This document shows positions 40,509 through 60,154 of a DNA stretch of 64,000 bases, piece by piece. Position 1 is the first letter of the stretch, and each line of letters begins with the position of its first letter. The notes beneath the pieces are model-generated. The model had not been told where the DNA came from. It worked only from the letters and a program-made list of their open reading frames with translations, and made no database searches. The stretch comes from Roseomonas mucosa ATCC BAA-692 (GTDB taxonomy: Bacteria; Pseudomonadota; Alphaproteobacteria; Acetobacterales; Acetobacteraceae). The position numbers and the translations under genes were made by a program. The DNA lies in the NCBI RefSeq assembly GCF_000622225.1, contig NZ_JHWD01000007.1, forward strand, positions 216,228 through 280,227, written 5' to 3'.

Positions 40509-40841
40509 TTACGCGAGCCCCGTCGTGAGGTCGATGGACTGGCCCTCGCCGAGCTTGACCATCGCCTTCTTCCAGTCCGAGCGCACCCCGGGACGACCCT
40601 TGAAGCGCTTCGTCTTGCCCTTGACCACCACGGTGTTCACGGCCTTCACCGTCACACCGAACAGGCCCTCCACAGCGGCCTTGATCTCGGGCTTCGTCGC
40701 CTCGAGCGCCACCTTGAAGGTCACCTGGCCCTGCTCGTTCAGGGCGGTCGCCTTCTCCGTCACCAGCGGCGCCAGCACGACCTGGTACATCCGCTCGCGC
40801 CCGATCACCGGGCGCTTGGCCTTCTCCTGCGTCTCGCTCAC
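40509..40841 (-). CDS. rplW: 50S ribosomal protein L23
   Basis: 110 residues: '[20 protein letters not shown]' and '[20 protein letters not shown]'. L23 sits at the tunnel exit and binds trigger factor and SRP. Overlaps rplD by four bases. Confidence 0.98.
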   Translation of the reverse strand: MSETQEKAKRPVIGRERMYQVVLAPLVTEKATALNEQGQVTFKVALEATKPEIKAAVEGLFGVTVKAVNTVVVKGKTKRFKGRPGVRSDWKKAMVKLGEGQSIDLTTGLA

Positions 40842-41452
40842 GCCAGCCGCTCCTTCAGCGCCTCGACCCCGGCCCGCGTCACCGCGAGGATGTCGTGGTT
40901 GAGGATGTCGTACACGTTGGCGCCGACCGTCGGCATGACCTGGACCTTGGGCAGGTTGCGCGCGGCGCGCACGAAGCCCTCGGCCGGGGTCGCATCGACC
41001 ACCAGCGCGCTCGTCCAGCCCAACGCCTTGACCTGCTTGGCCAGCTGCGCTGTCTTGGCCGCCTCGGCCGGCACGTCGATCACGACGAGCTTACCGTCAC
41101 GGGCCTTCTGGCTCAGCGCCGAGATCAGGCCCATGCGGCGGACCTTCTTGTTCAGGCTGTAGCCGTGGTCGCGGACGACCGGACCATGCACGACGCCACC
41201 GGTGCGGAACTGCGGCGCACGGAGCGAGCCCTGACGGGCATTGCCGGTCCCCTTCTGGCGATAGGGCTTCTTGGTGGTCCCGGAGACCTCCCCCATGCCC
41301 TTCACCTTGTGGGTACCCGCACGTCGCTTCGCGAGCTGCCAGTGCACCACGCGCGCCATGATGTCGGACCGCGGAGTGGCTCCGAAGAGCTCCTCCGGCA
41401 GTTCGATCTCGCCGGCTTGGCCGTTATCGAGAGTGATAACCTTCACTTGCAT
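40838..41452 (-). CDS. rplD: 50S ribosomal protein L4
   Basis: 204 residues. The extended loop '[20 protein letters not shown]' near residue 62 lines the exit tunnel. In E. coli L4 also represses the S10 operon; here only 6 bases separate tuf from rpsJ, so no S10-type leader is present at that point. Confidence 0.98.
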   Translation of the reverse strand: MQVKVITLDNGQAGEIELPEELFGATPRSDIMARVVHWQLAKRRAGTHKVKGMGEVSGTTKKPYRQKGTGNARQGSLRAPQFRTGGVVHGPVVRDHGYSLNKKVRRMGLISALSQKARDGKLVVIDVPAEAAKTAQLAKQVKALGWTSALVVDATPAEGFVRAARNLPKVQVMPTVGANVYDILNHDILAVTRAGVEALKERLA

Positions 41453-41467
41453 CGCTTCTGTCTACCT

Positions 41468-42145
41468 TTACGCCGGATAGGGCGCGTCGGCGTGGCGCGC
41501 GCGCTTCACGGCGTCGCGAACCATCACCCAGGCCCCCGCGGCGCCGGGCACGGAGCCCTTCACCAGCAGCAGCCCCTTCTCCGCATCGACACCCGCCACC
41601 ACCAGGTTCTGGGTGGTGATGCGCTCGACACCGAGATGGCCGGCCATTTTCTTGTTCTTGAAGGTCTTGCCCGGATCCTGGCGGTTGCCCGTGGAACCGT
41701 GCGAGCGGTGGCTGATCGACACGCCGTGCGACGCCTCGAGACCACGGAAGTTCCAGCGCTTCATCGCACCGGCGAAGCCCTTGCCCTTCGAGGTCGCGGT
41801 CACGTCGATGCGCTGACCTGCGACGAAGTGCGACGGCGTCAGCGAAGCACCCGGCTCCAGCACCGCGTCGGCAGCGACACGGAACTCCACCAGCTTGGCC
41901 GGCGCTTCCACGCCGGTCTTCGCGAAGTGGCCCTTGTTGGGCTTGGAGACGTTCTTCACCTTCGCCTTCCCGGCACCGATCTGAAGGGCGACATAGCCGT
42001 CCTTCTCCTCGGTGCGGGTCGACACCACGCGCACGTCATCGACATGCAGCACGGTCACGGGGACGGTCGAACCGTCCTCGTTGAACAGCCGGGTCATGCC
42101 CAGCTTCTTGGCGATCAGGCCGGTACGGCCGTTAGTGGCGGCCAT
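41468..42145 (-). CDS. rplC: 50S ribosomal protein L3
   Basis: 225 residues: '[20 protein letters not shown]' and '[20 protein letters not shown]', then '[20 protein letters not shown]'. L3 lies by the peptidyl transferase centre. Confidence 0.98.
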   Translation of the reverse strand: MAATNGRTGLIAKKLGMTRLFNEDGSTVPVTVLHVDDVRVVSTRTEEKDGYVALQIGAGKAKVKNVSKPNKGHFAKTGVEAPAKLVEFRVAADAVLEPGASLTPSHFVAGQRIDVTATSKGKGFAGAMKRWNFRGLEASHGVSISHRSHGSTGNRQDPGKTFKNKKMAGHLGVERITTQNLVVAGVDAEKGLLLVKGSVPGAAGAWVMVRDAVKRARHADAPYPA

Positions 42146-42164
42146 GGCAGCTATCCTCCCGGCC

Positions 42165-42476
<312 letters not shown>

Positions 42477-42482
42477 GATGCA

Positions 42483-43670
<1,188 letters not shown>

Positions 43671-43700
43671 GGTCGTGTCTCTCTAAAGATCGGGTGTCTG

Positions 43701-44177
43701 TTACCAGCGGTAGTGGCTGAAAGCCTTGTTGGCTTCGGCCATCCGGTGGGTGTCCTCACGCTTCTTCACGGCGGCGCCGCGGTTGTTGGCCGCGTCCATC
43801 AGCTCGCCGGAGAGGCGCTCCTCCATCGTGCTCTCGCCGCGCTTGCGCGCGGACTCGATCAGCCAGCGGATCGCCAGGGCCTGACGGCGCTCCGGACGAA
43901 CCTCCACCGGCACCTGGTACGTGGCACCACCGACGCGGCGCGAACGCACCTCGACGGCCGGCTTCACGTTATCCATCGCCTCATGGAACACGCGCAGGGG
44001 GTCTGCATTGGCGCCGGCGCGGCGCTTCAGCGTGTCCATCGCCGCATAGACGATGCCCTCGGCGGTGCTCTTCTTGCCATCATACATCAGCACGTTCATG
44101 AAACGGCTGAGGACGATGTCGCCGAACTTCGGGTCCGGCAGGACTTCGCGCTTTTCTGCGCTGTGACGACGAGACAT
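43701..44177 (-). CDS. rpsG: 30S ribosomal protein S7
   Basis: 158 residues: '[20 protein letters not shown]' and '[20 protein letters not shown]' are diagnostic. S7 nucleates the 30S head. The next gene is tuf; fusA, normally between rpsG and tuf, is missing. Confidence 0.98.
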   Translation of the reverse strand: MSRRHSAEKREVLPDPKFGDIVLSRFMNVLMYDGKKSTAEGIVYAAMDTLKRRAGANADPLRVFHEAMDNVKPAVEVRSRRVGGATYQVPVEVRPERRQALAIRWLIESARKRGESTMEERLSGELMDAANNRGAAVKKREDTHRMAEANKAFSHYRW

Positions 44178-44188
44178 CTCTCAGCCCC

Positions 44189-44560
44189 TTACTTCGGACG
44201 CTTCGCGCCGTAGAGCGAACGCCGCTGACGACGCTTCGCGATGCCCTGCGTGTCGAGCACGCCGCGCAGGATGTGGTAGCGCACGCCCGGAAGATCCTTC
44301 ACGCGGCCGCCACGGATCAGGACCACGGAGTGCTCCTGCAGGTTGTGCCCCTCGCCGGGGATGTAGCTCACCACCTCGTAGCCGTTGGTCAGGCGAACCT
44401 TCGCCACCTTACGGAGCGCGGAGTTCGGCTTCTTCGGCGTGGTGGTGTAGACGCGAGTGCAAACACCCCGCTTCTGCGGGCAGCCCTGCAGCGCAGGAAC
44501 CTTGTTGCGGCTCGGCTTCGGCTCGCGCCCCTGGGCGATGAGCTGGTTGATCGTCGGCAT
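44189..44560 (-). CDS. rpsL: 30S ribosomal protein S12
   Basis: 123 residues; '[20 protein letters not shown]' opens it. The decoding-centre loops '[20 protein letters not shown]' and '[17 protein letters not shown]' keep lysines at the positions (43 and 88) whose change gives streptomycin resistance, so it reads as wild type. ATG 44560 matches the family start; longer in-frame alternatives are not supported. Confidence 0.98.
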   Translation of the reverse strand: MPTINQLIAQGREPKPSRNKVPALQGCPQKRGVCTRVYTTTPKKPNSALRKVAKVRLTNGYEVVSYIPGEGHNLQEHSVVLIRGGRVKDLPGVRYHILRGVLDTQGIAKRRQRRSLYGAKRPK

Positions 44561-44757
44561 GACGCCCCTTCGTGAACCCGTCCCAGTGGCCGCCAGCCCC
44601 GCCATGCGAGCGGGCCCGACAGAGCGCGATCCTTCGCACCCCTCGGGCCACCATCCCACCCCCGAACTTCGCCCCCAGCACAGGGCAGCCTCGGCGGCGC
44701 AGAGCTGTCGTCCAAGAACAAAACCTTCGAGGCCCGTGAGCCCCGTCGAGGGGCGGA

Positions 44758-44786
44758 GACCTACCCCTCCCCCCCTCCAGAGTCAA
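44758..44786 (-). promoter_or_regulatory. candidate promoter of the rpsL-rpsG-tuf-rpsJ run
   Basis: Minus-strand TTGACT (44781-44786), 17 bases, TAGGTC (44758-44763). It lies between the rpoC terminator hairpin and rpsL and would give a 5' leader of about 190 bases; the rest of the 44561-44865 gap shows no gene. Confidence 0.45.
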
Positions 44787-44808
44787 GCAAGAACGCCCCG
44801 AAACAGTC

Positions 44809-44836
44809 AGGGCCGGGACCCGAAGGTCCCGGCCCT
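44809..44836 (-). terminator. terminator hairpin after rpoC
   Basis: Perfect 12-bp stem AGGGCCGGGACC/GGTCCCGGCCCT with loop (minus) TTCG, 29 bases after the rpoC stop; followed by GACTGTTTCGG, only a weak T-run. Confidence 0.6.
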
Positions 44837-44865
44837 GCCATGCATGGAACGCGGTTGCCCGGGCC

Positions 44866-49077
<4,212 letters not shown>

Positions 49078-49176
49078 GGGCCTTCCTTCTCGTCCAGCCT
49101 GCGGCGGTGGGGGCGCGCCGCCGCGAAATCAGCGGCCGGCCCCGCTGGCGGGGGCCGGCGCGATCCTCTCAGTGGC

Positions 49177-53370
<4,194 letters not shown>

Positions 53371-53463
53371 GCGCGCCCTGCTTCCTTCTGTCTCCGGCCG
53401 GGGCCAAGGTGGCGTCCTGGGACGCCCCCTCCCCCCGGCCGGGGTGCACCTGTGTCGTGCCCC

Positions 53464-53510
53464 GCGTTTGCCAGGACCAGCCCGCGACAGGGACTGGTCC
53501 AGGGAAACGC
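53464..53510 (-). promoter_or_regulatory. long rplL-rpoB intergenic hairpin
   Basis: GCGTTTgCCaGGACCAG pairs with CTGGTCCaGGgAAACGC across a 13-base loop, with opposed single mismatches. In E. coli the same gap holds a partial terminator and an RNase III site that set the L7/L12 to beta ratio; this imperfect stem is a candidate for the same role. Confidence 0.5.
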
Positions 53511-53615
53511 AGGCAAGGGCGGGACTCCGACTGTCTTCGGAATTCCGCCCCTACCGCTCAAATACTCAGTCCGCCGCCGGCACCGTAGCCCCGGCAGCGT
53601 GCCGGTTGAAAGGTC

Positions 53616-53996
53616 TTACTTGACCTCAACCTTGGCACCGTTCTCCTCGAGCACCTTCTTGATCTTCTCGGCCTCGTCCTTGGACGCGGCCTCCTTGATC
53701 ACCTTCGGCGCGCCCTCGACCAGATCCTTGGCCTCCTTCAGGCCCAGACCGGTGATCGTGCGGATCTCCTTGATGACGTTGATCTTCTTGTCGCCGGCGG
53801 AGGCCAGGGTCACGGTGAACTCGGTCTGCTCCTCGGCAGGGGCGGCAGCGGCGCCACCAGCGGCCGGGGCGGCAGCCACGGCAACCGGCGCAGCGGCGGA
53901 AACGCCCCACTTCTCCTCGAGCATCTTGGAAAGCTCAGCGGCCTCGAGAACCGTGAGGGTCGACAGCTCGTCAACCAGCTTGGCGAGATCAGCCAT
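53616..53996 (-). CDS. rplL: 50S ribosomal protein L7/L12
   Basis: 126 residues: N-terminal dimerisation helix pair, Ala-rich hinge (about 36-56) and a C-terminal factor-binding domain with '[20 protein letters not shown]'. It forms the stalk that recruits elongation factors, bound on L10 from the gene before it (88-base gap). Confidence 0.98.
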   Translation of the reverse strand: MADLAKLVDELSTLTVLEAAELSKMLEEKWGVSAAAPVAVAAAPAAGGAAAAPAEEQTEFTVTLASAGDKKINVIKEIRTITGLGLKEAKDLVEGAPKVIKEAASKDEAEKIKKVLEENGAKVEVK

Positions 53997-54084
53997 ATTC
54001 GTATGTCCTTCGATCTAGTGGCTTGGCTTGGTCTTTGCAAGACCCGCCCGGCGCCCTTGCGGCAACCGGACAGGCCGGTACGCG

Positions 54085-54609
54085 TTAGGCGGCTTCCGCC
54101 TCGTCCTTCTTGGCATACGCCCCGAACACCCGCGCCAGCTGCCCGGCCGGAGCCTGCAGCACGCCCGCGATGCGCGTCGCCGGGGTCTGGATGAGACCCA
54201 CGAGCTGCGCACGCAGCGTTTCCAGGGAGGGCAGCTCGGCCAGTGCCTTGACCCCGTCCAGGGCCAGGGTCTGCGTGCCGAGGGCACCACCCAGGATCAC
54301 GAACTTATCGTTCGTCTTGGCGAATTCCACGGCGGTCTTCGCCACGGCCACCGGGTCCTTCGACCACGCAAGCGCGGTCGGACCCTTCAGCAGCGGCTGG
54401 ATGCCCTGGAAGCGGGTTCCGTCGAGGGCGAGGCCGGCCAGGCGGTTCTTCGCGACCTTGTAGGTCGCGCCCGCACCGCGCATGCGACGCCGCAGCTCGC
54501 TCACCTCGGCCACGGTCATGCCCTTGTTCTGGGCGACCAGGACGAAGGAGGTCTCGGCGAACACGCCGGCGAGGGTCGCGACGAACTCGCGCTTCTCCGT
54601 ACGGTCCAA
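54085..54609 (-). CDS. rplJ: 50S ribosomal protein L10
   Basis: A 174-residue stalk base protein. Homologues begin '[10 protein letters not shown]'; here that Met is TTG 54609, preceded by GGAGACGGAG. TTG 54621 is an in-frame alternative lacking a good site, and there is no ATG nearby. '[20 protein letters not shown]' and '[12 protein letters not shown]' are diagnostic. Confidence 0.96.
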   Translation of the reverse strand: MDRTEKREFVATLAGVFAETSFVLVAQNKGMTVAEVSELRRRMRGAGATYKVAKNRLAGLALDGTRFQGIQPLLKGPTALAWSKDPVAVAKTAVEFAKTNDKFVILGGALGTQTLALDGVKALAELPSLETLRAQLVGLIQTPATRIAGVLQAPAGQLARVFGAYAKKDEAEAA

Positions 54610-54900
54610 CTCCGTCTCCAAACGAAAGCCGGAAAGCCTTTTGGAAGGGCTCCGGCGGTTCACGCGAGGGCACGGCACCCGCCGCACCCTCTTCGCCTGC
54701 CAGTAAGCCGGAAAGCCAAGCCGAGCCTTGCCCGGTGCCCTCGGGCCCCGGGAAACAGATCGATTTGACGCCCCGTCTACCGTTGGCGCGGCCTGGCCGC
54801 ATCAAGGCCCGGATGGGCCACCTACGGTTTCCGACAGGTTCGGGCGGGTCCCGAAGGCTCCGCCCTGTCCGCCCTCCCCTTCGAGAGGAAGGCGTATCTC
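54610..54900 (-). other. rplA-rplJ intergenic leader
   Basis: 291 bases with no gene. In many bacteria this place holds the L10 leader bound by L10-L12 to repress translation. I see a plausible hairpin GACAG/CTGTC with inner GGCGG/CCGCC (54833-54869), but no sequence that proves an L10 site. Confidence 0.35.
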
Positions 54901-55593
54901 TTAGGCGGAGGCCAGCGAGGCCACGTCCACCTTCAGGCCCGGGCCCATGGAGGAGCTCAGGGCGACCTTCCTCACATAGGTTCCCTTGGCACCCGTCGGA
55001 CGGGCCTTCTGGATCGCATCGATGAAGGCGCGCGCGTTCTCCAGCAGCTTGCCCTCCTCGAAGGAGGCCTTGCCGATGCCGGCATGCACGATGCCGGCCT
55101 TCTCGGCGCGGAACTCCACCTGGCCCGCCTTGGCCGCCGTCACGGCGCCCTTGACGTCCATGGTCACGGTGCCGAGCTTCGGGTTCGGCATCAGGCCGCG
55201 CGGGCCCAGGATCTTACCCAGGCGCCCCACCAGGGCCATCATGTCCGGGGTCGCGATGCAGCGGTCGAAATTGATGTTGCCCGCCTGCACCTGCTCGGCC
55301 AGGTCCTCGGCGCCCACCACGTCCGCACCGGCCGCCTGGGCCTCCTCGGCCTTGGGACCGCGGGCGAAGACACCCACGCGTACCGTCTTGCCGGTGCCGT
55401 TCGGCAGGCCGACCACGCCACGGACCATCTGGTCCGCATGGCGCGGGTCGATGCCCAGGTTCATCGAGATCTCGACGGTCTCGTCGAACTTGGCGGTCGC
55501 ATTCGCCTTGGCGAGGCGGATCGCCTCCTCCAGCGCGTAGGACTTCTCGAGGTCCAGACCCTCGACGAGCTTCTTCAGACGCTTGCCGGCCAT
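54901..55593 (-). CDS. rplA: 50S ribosomal protein L1
   Basis: 230 residues. '[20 protein letters not shown]' and '[20 protein letters not shown]' are diagnostic. L1 guides the exit tRNA and in E. coli represses the L11-L1 mRNA. Starts four bases after rplK. Confidence 0.98.
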   Translation of the reverse strand: MAGKRLKKLVEGLDLEKSYALEEAIRLAKANATAKFDETVEISMNLGIDPRHADQMVRGVVGLPNGTGKTVRVGVFARGPKAEEAQAAGADVVGAEDLAEQVQAGNINFDRCIATPDMMALVGRLGKILGPRGLMPNPKLGTVTMDVKGAVTAAKAGQVEFRAEKAGIVHAGIGKASFEEGKLLENARAFIDAIQKARPTGAKGTYVRKVALSSSMGPGLKVDVASLASA

Positions 55594-55597
55594 CGGT

Positions 55598-56032
55598 TCA
55601 GCCCTCCGCCACGATCATGCCCATGGAACGGGCGGAACCGGCGAGCATGCTCACCGCGGCCTCCACGTCCTGGCAGTTCATGTCCTTCATCTTCACCGCC
55701 GCGATCTCGCGCAGCTGCGACTTGGTCACGCGGCCCACCGCGCCACCCTTGCCGGGAGTCTGCGAGCCCTTGTCCAGCTTCGCCGCCTTCAGCAGGAAGT
55801 AGGTGTTGGGCGGGGTCTTCGTGATGAAGGAGAAGGTGCGGTCGGAATACGCGGTGATGACGACCGGCGTCGGGGTGCCGGGCTCCATCTGCTGCGTCGC
55901 CGCGTTGAACTCCTTGACGAACTGCATGATGTTCAGGCCACGCTGACCCAGCGCGGGGCCGACCGGCGGCGACGGGTTCGCCTTGCCGGCCGGGATCTGC
56001 AGCTTGATGTAGCCGACGATCTTCTTAGCCAT
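55598..56032 (-). CDS. rplK: 50S ribosomal protein L11
   Basis: 144 residues: '[20 protein letters not shown]' near residue 10 and '[18 protein letters not shown]' are diagnostic. It forms the GTPase-associated centre needed for the RelA response. Normally preceded by nusG; here its upstream neighbour is a DUF2062 gene. Confidence 0.98.
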   Translation of the reverse strand: MAKKIVGYIKLQIPAGKANPSPPVGPALGQRGLNIMQFVKEFNAATQQMEPGTPTPVVITAYSDRTFSFITKTPPNTYFLLKAAKLDKGSQTPGKGGAVGRVTKSQLREIAAVKMKDMNCQDVEAAVSMLAGSARSMGMIVAEG

Positions 56033-56118
56033 GATACTCCATCCCCAGGAACCGGGGGCGCGCGGTAGGGCGGCCCATGGCTGGGCCTCCCGCGTCCATC
56101 GGTGCGAGTGAGGGGCGG

Positions 56119-56147
56119 CCTCTACACCCGCCCGCGCGCCCTGTCCA
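56119..56147 (-). promoter_or_regulatory. candidate promoter of rplK-rplA-rplJ-rplL-rpoB-rpoC
   Basis: Minus-strand TGGACA (56142-56147), 17 bases, TAGAGG (56119-56124), about 80 bases upstream of rplK. It would give the block its own start, as needed because secE-nusG lies 5.5 kb away. Confidence 0.4.
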
Positions 56148-56173
56148 TTGCCGAATCCATCCGGCGGCGCAGG

Positions 56174-56674
56174 TCAGCCCCGCGATACGGCTCCAGCGCC
56201 CTGGGCCGCCGCCCGGCGCAACAGCACCCGGCGCGCCACGAACCAGGCGGCCAGCCCGACCGGAATGCCGATCAGCACGCCGCCCACCAGCAGTTCCTCC
56301 AAGGCGGGCAGCCCCAGTTCCAGCCAGTGGCCGAGCCGCAGGTGTCCGGCAAAGCCGGGGGAATGCACCGGGGAGTGGACCTCACGTTGCAGCACGAAGC
56401 GGCCCAGCGCGAATTCCGTCGGGATCAGCAGGGCATGGGTCAGCGGGTTGCCCAGCAGCACGCAGGTCGCCCCCGCCGCCGCCATGCTGCCCCGCAGCAG
56501 GAACCCCAGCACGGCCGCCAGCACGAGATGCAGCCCGAAGGCGGGCAACATGGCCGCGAAGGCTCCGGCTCCGATCCCCCGGGCCACCCTGCCCGGCCCG
56601 CCCGGGGAGGAAAGGATCTTCTCCCATCCCTCCTCCATCCGATGGCGCAGGCTCCGCAGGCGGGCGCCGATCAT
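56174..56674 (-). CDS. DUF2062 membrane protein
   Basis: A 166-residue protein with hydrophobic segments 'AGAFAAMLPAFGLHLVLAAV' and later 'LLVGGVLIGIPVGLAAWFVA', matching the DUF2062 family, whose role is unknown (often beside glycosyltransferases or sugar enzymes). ATG 56674 lies 14 bases after the ABC exporter stop, so the two are probably one transcript. Confidence 0.8.
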   Translation of the reverse strand: MIGARLRSLRHRMEEGWEKILSSPGGPGRVARGIGAGAFAAMLPAFGLHLVLAAVLGFLLRGSMAAAGATCVLLGNPLTHALLIPTEFALGRFVLQREVHSPVHSPGFAGHLRLGHWLELGLPALEELLVGGVLIGIPVGLAAWFVARRVLLRRAAAQGAGAVSRG

Positions 56675-56688
56675 CGCCACACCCAGCC

Positions 56689-58560
56689 TCAGGCCGCGGC
56701 GCTGACCTTCTCGGCCGGCGCCCCCGCGGCCAGCATGCCCTGGGTGGTCAGCAGGTCGCGGTAGATGCCCGCCTGCCGCGCCAGCACGTCCGGCGCGCCA
56801 TGCTCGACCACCTTGCCGGCATCCATGACCACGATCCGGTCGAAATTCTGCAGCGTCGCCAGCCGGTGCGCCACGGCGATCACCGTCCGCCCCTGCATCA
56901 GCCGCTCCAGCGCGGTCTGCACCGCCACCTCGGACTCGCTGTCCAGCGCGGAGGTCGCCTCGTCCAGCAACAGGATCGGCGCGTCCTTCAGCAACGCCCG
57001 GGCGATCGCCAGCCGCTGCCTCTGCCCGCCGGACAGCCGCACGCCCCGCTGGCCGACCTCGGTGCCGAAGCCCTCCGGCAGCGCCTCGATGAAGTCCCGG
57101 CAATTGGCCGCCTCGGCCGCCGCCAGCACCTCCTCGTCCGTCGCCTCCGGCTTGCCGTAGCGGATGTTCTCCAGGATCGAGCGCTGGAACAGCGACACGT
57201 CCTGCGGCACCACCGCGATGGCGTCGGACAGGCTCTTCTGCGTCACCGCCCCGATCTCCTGCCCGTCGATCAGCACCTGCCCGCCCTGCGCCTTGGTGAA
57301 GCGCTGCAACAGCGTCAGCACGGTGGACTTGCCGGCGCCCGAGCGCCCGACCAGCCCGATCCGCTCGCCCGGCTGGATGGCGAGGTCGAAGCCCCGCAGC
57401 ACCGGCCCGCGCCCCGGATAGGAGAAGCGCACGTCGTGGAAGTCGATCCGCCCGCCGCGCACCCGCAGCGGCCGTGCATCCTTGGCATCCGGCAGGGCAT
57501 GCGGCACCAGCAGGGTGGACACCGCCTCGGACAGCCGCGCCACGTGCTGGGTCATCTCCACCAGAGCCACCGCCAGGTCGCGCGTCCCGTGCAGGATGGT
57601 GAAGCCCAGCGAGCAGATCATCACCACATCGCCCGTGCTGGCCCGCCCGGCCTGCCACAGGCTGACCGCCCAGAACAACAGCCCGATGGTCAGCGCCGCG
57701 GTCATCACCGCATGGGCCAGCCGCAGCTTCTCGATGTAGCGCAGGCTGCGCTTGCGGGCGTTCACCTCGCTCTGCACCTGCCGGGCGAAGCGCGCCCTTT
57801 CCCGCAGGATGGAGCCGAAGGCCCGCACGATGTTCATGTTCTGCACGACATCGACCAGCTCGCCATCCACGGCGGCGGCCTTCTCGGCATAGTCCATGTG
57901 CAGCGGCCTGCCCTTCGCTGCCAGCCGCGTCAGCAGATAGGCCATCCCGCCGGCGATGCTCACGATCACCAGCGCCATGGACACGTCCACGCTGGCCAGC
58001 AGGGCGATCGAGAAGATCACCGCGATGGTCGGCGGCAGCGTGTTCCACGTGAAGGTGGAGATCACCGTCCAGGCGGCGTTCGAGGTCGCGCTGATCCGGC
58101 TGGCCAGTACGCCCGGCGAACGGTCCACGAAATAATCCGGTGCATGGCCGGAGAGGTGGCGGAACAGGTCGCTCCGCAGGTCCCCCGTCACCCCCGTAAA
58201 GGCGGTGGTGGAGATCCAGCCGCCCACCCGCCACAGCAGGTTGTCGGCGGCGATCACCGCGCCCAGCATCGCCAGCGCCACCCAGACCGCCGCCATGGCG
58301 GCGGGCCCGCCGGACATCGCGTCCACCAGTCCCTTCATGGCGTATTGCGTGCCCACGGAACAGGCCACGGCCAGCACCACCGAGAGCAGCACCATGGCAT
58401 GCGCCGGCCCGCGTTTCCGGATGTAGCGGAACAGAAAGCCCATGGGCCGGGTCTGGTAGCGCAGCAGCGCCTCCGTTCCCTCCGCCTCGGCCTCCGCGGA
58501 GGGCCCCGGAAAGGTGCCCCGGGGCGCCTGCATGTTCTCGATGACTCGGAGATCGGCCAT
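56689..58560 (-). CDS. ABC exporter, fused membrane and ATPase domains
   Basis: A 623-residue half-transporter. The six-helix type 1 exporter domain spans about residues 45-330; the ATPase follows with Walker A 'GLVGRSGAGKSTVLTLLQRF', signature 'RLSGGQRQRLAIARALL' and Walker B 'ILLLDEATSALDSESE'. It would work as a homodimer exporting lipid, glycan or peptide; the substrate is not determinable. ATG 58560 has GGGAGG. The divergent glycosyltransferase hints at envelope glycan or lipid export. Confidence 0.9.
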   Translation of the reverse strand: MADLRVIENMQAPRGTFPGPSAEAEAEGTEALLRYQTRPMGFLFRYIRKRGPAHAMVLLSVVLAVACSVGTQYAMKGLVDAMSGGPAAMAAVWVALAMLGAVIAADNLLWRVGGWISTTAFTGVTGDLRSDLFRHLSGHAPDYFVDRSPGVLASRISATSNAAWTVISTFTWNTLPPTIAVIFSIALLASVDVSMALVIVSIAGGMAYLLTRLAAKGRPLHMDYAEKAAAVDGELVDVVQNMNIVRAFGSILRERARFARQVQSEVNARKRSLRYIEKLRLAHAVMTAALTIGLLFWAVSLWQAGRASTGDVVMICSLGFTILHGTRDLAVALVEMTQHVARLSEAVSTLLVPHALPDAKDARPLRVRGGRIDFHDVRFSYPGRGPVLRGFDLAIQPGERIGLVGRSGAGKSTVLTLLQRFTKAQGGQVLIDGQEIGAVTQKSLSDAIAVVPQDVSLFQRSILENIRYGKPEATDEEVLAAAEAANCRDFIEALPEGFGTEVGQRGVRLSGGQRQRLAIARALLKDAPILLLDEATSALDSESEVAVQTALERLMQGRTVIAVAHRLATLQNFDRIVVMDAGKVVEHGAPDVLARQAGIYRDLLTTQGMLAAGAPAEKVSAAA

Positions 58561-58916
58561 GAAGCCTCCCTTCCCGAAACGGGTCACGACACCGTGCCTC
58601 GGACCCCGTCCTCCCTGCCCACGGTTCGGGGCACCCGGAGCAACGGGAACCCCGCCAGCGGATCGTGGTGTGAAACTAACAACGCTGAGTTCAGCCCTGG
58701 TTTCTGGCGGAGTTTTGGTACGGCTGCCCCATTCCGGTCACAGTTAAATCGTTGGTGGGGTCAGGTCCTGCCCGGGCAGCGGCGCGGAGGGGACCATCCG
58801 GGCGGGAGCCACCACGAAAGCCCCGCGAAAAACCCCCGAAATGGACACAAACGGGGGGCAGTCCGGGATCCGGAAGGGAGGATGTCCCTGAAGCCACGAG
58901 AAGGAGAGCCACCGGA
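58561..58916. other. divergent intergenic region, exporter / glycosyltransferase
   Basis: 356 bases with no gene found. A mildly AT-rich stretch at about 58670-58760 (including GTTAAATCG) probably holds both promoters, but I could not assign -35/-10 pairs with confidence. AAGGAGAG lies just before the glycosyltransferase ATG. Confidence 0.4.
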
Positions 58917-59966
58917 ATGCGTATCGCGCAGATCGCCCCGTTGTACGAAGCCGTTCCGCCGAAGCGCTATGGTGGCACGGAGCGTGTCGTCTCGTTCCTG
59001 ACCGAGGAACTGGTGGCCCTGGGCCATGACGTGACGCTCTTCGCCAGCGGCGATTCCCAGACCAGCGCCACGCTTGTCCCCATGCGGCCCCAGGCCCTGC
59101 GCCTCGATCCCTCGGTCCGCGACCCCATGGCCCCCCATGCCCTGATGCTGGAACAGGTCCTGCGCCGCGCCCATGAGTTCGACCTGCTGCACTTCCACCT
59201 GGACTACCTGCCCTTCTCCCTGTTCAGCCGGCAGGAGGTGCCCTGGGTGACGACCCTGCACGGCCGCCTCGACCTGCCGGAGCTGGGCCCGATCTTCGAC
59301 GCCTTCCCGGACGCGCCGGTGGTCTCGATCTCCGATTCTCAGCGTGCCCCGCTGCCCCAGGCCGGCTGGGCCGCCACCATCCATCACGGCCTGCCGAAGG
59401 ATCTGCTCACCCCGCGTGACGCGGAGCCCGGCTACCTCGCCTTCCTCGGCCGCATCGCGCCGGAGAAGCGCCCGGACCGCGCCATCCGCATCGCCGCCGA
59501 AGCCGGCCTGCCGCTGAAGATCGCCGCCAAGGTCGACAAGGCCGACGCGGAATACTATGCGCAGCACATCGAGCCCCTGGTCGCCCAGGTGCATGTCGAG
59601 TTCATCGGCGAGATCTGTGACGGGCAGAAGCCGGACTTCCTGTCCGGCGCCCGGGCGCTCCTCGTCCCGATCGACTGGCCCGAGCCCTTCGGCCTGGTGA
59701 TGATCGAGGCCATGGCCTGCGGCACCCCCGTCATCGCCTACAACCACGGCTCCGTGCCGGAGGTGATCGAGGACGGGGTCACCGGCTTCATCGTCCAGAA
59801 CGAGGAAGAGGCCGTCGCCGCCATCCGGCGCCTGCCGGAGCTCTCCCGCGCGCGAATCCGCCGTCGCTTCGAGGAGCGCTTTACCGCCCGCCGCATGGCG
59901 GAGGACTATGTCAGCCTCTACCAGAGCCTGGCCCGCACCGCGCGCCCCCTCCTGCGCGTGGTCTGA
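58917..59966 (+). CDS. glycosyltransferase family 4 protein
   Basis: A 349-residue GT-B enzyme. The N-terminal half begins 'MRIAQIAPLYEAVPPKRYGG' and has 'DLLHFHLDYLPF'; the C-terminal half has the nucleotide-sugar site 'YLAFLGRIAPEKRPDRAIRI' and the E-x7-E motif in 'EPFGLVMIEAMACGTPVIAY'. It transfers a sugar, probably to an envelope glycan or small acceptor; donor and acceptor unknown. Monocistronic, followed by a 15-bp hairpin. Confidence 0.9.
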   Translation: MRIAQIAPLYEAVPPKRYGGTERVVSFLTEELVALGHDVTLFASGDSQTSATLVPMRPQALRLDPSVRDPMAPHALMLEQVLRRAHEFDLLHFHLDYLPFSLFSRQEVPWVTTLHGRLDLPELGPIFDAFPDAPVVSISDSQRAPLPQAGWAATIHHGLPKDLLTPRDAEPGYLAFLGRIAPEKRPDRAIRIAAEAGLPLKIAAKVDKADAEYYAQHIEPLVAQVHVEFIGEICDGQKPDFLSGARALLVPIDWPEPFGLVMIEAMACGTPVIAYNHGSVPEVIEDGVTGFIVQNEEEAVAAIRRLPELSRARIRRRFEERFTARRMAEDYVSLYQSLARTARPLLRVV

Positions 59967-59973
59967 ACGGTCC

Positions 59974-60004
59974 CGGAACACCTTCCCCGTCGGGGAAGGT
60001 GTTC
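59974..60004 (+). terminator. hairpin after the glycosyltransferase gene
   Basis: GGAACACCTTCCCCG / CGGGGAAGGTGTTCC, a perfect 15-base inverted repeat around a single base, starting eight bases after the stop. There is no T-run. Confidence 0.55.
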
Positions 60005-60154
60005 CCCGAAAGCATCACTCCTCCGTGACAGATGCCCGGCGGGTCGTTTCCTTAACGCTTTCTATCGATGCGTGTATTTCAAAGACACATCCCTTCATGG
60101 TTGTAATTGCTGCATCACAACCAACCAGTGGCTATGCCGCTGAAGGGAGCCTTC

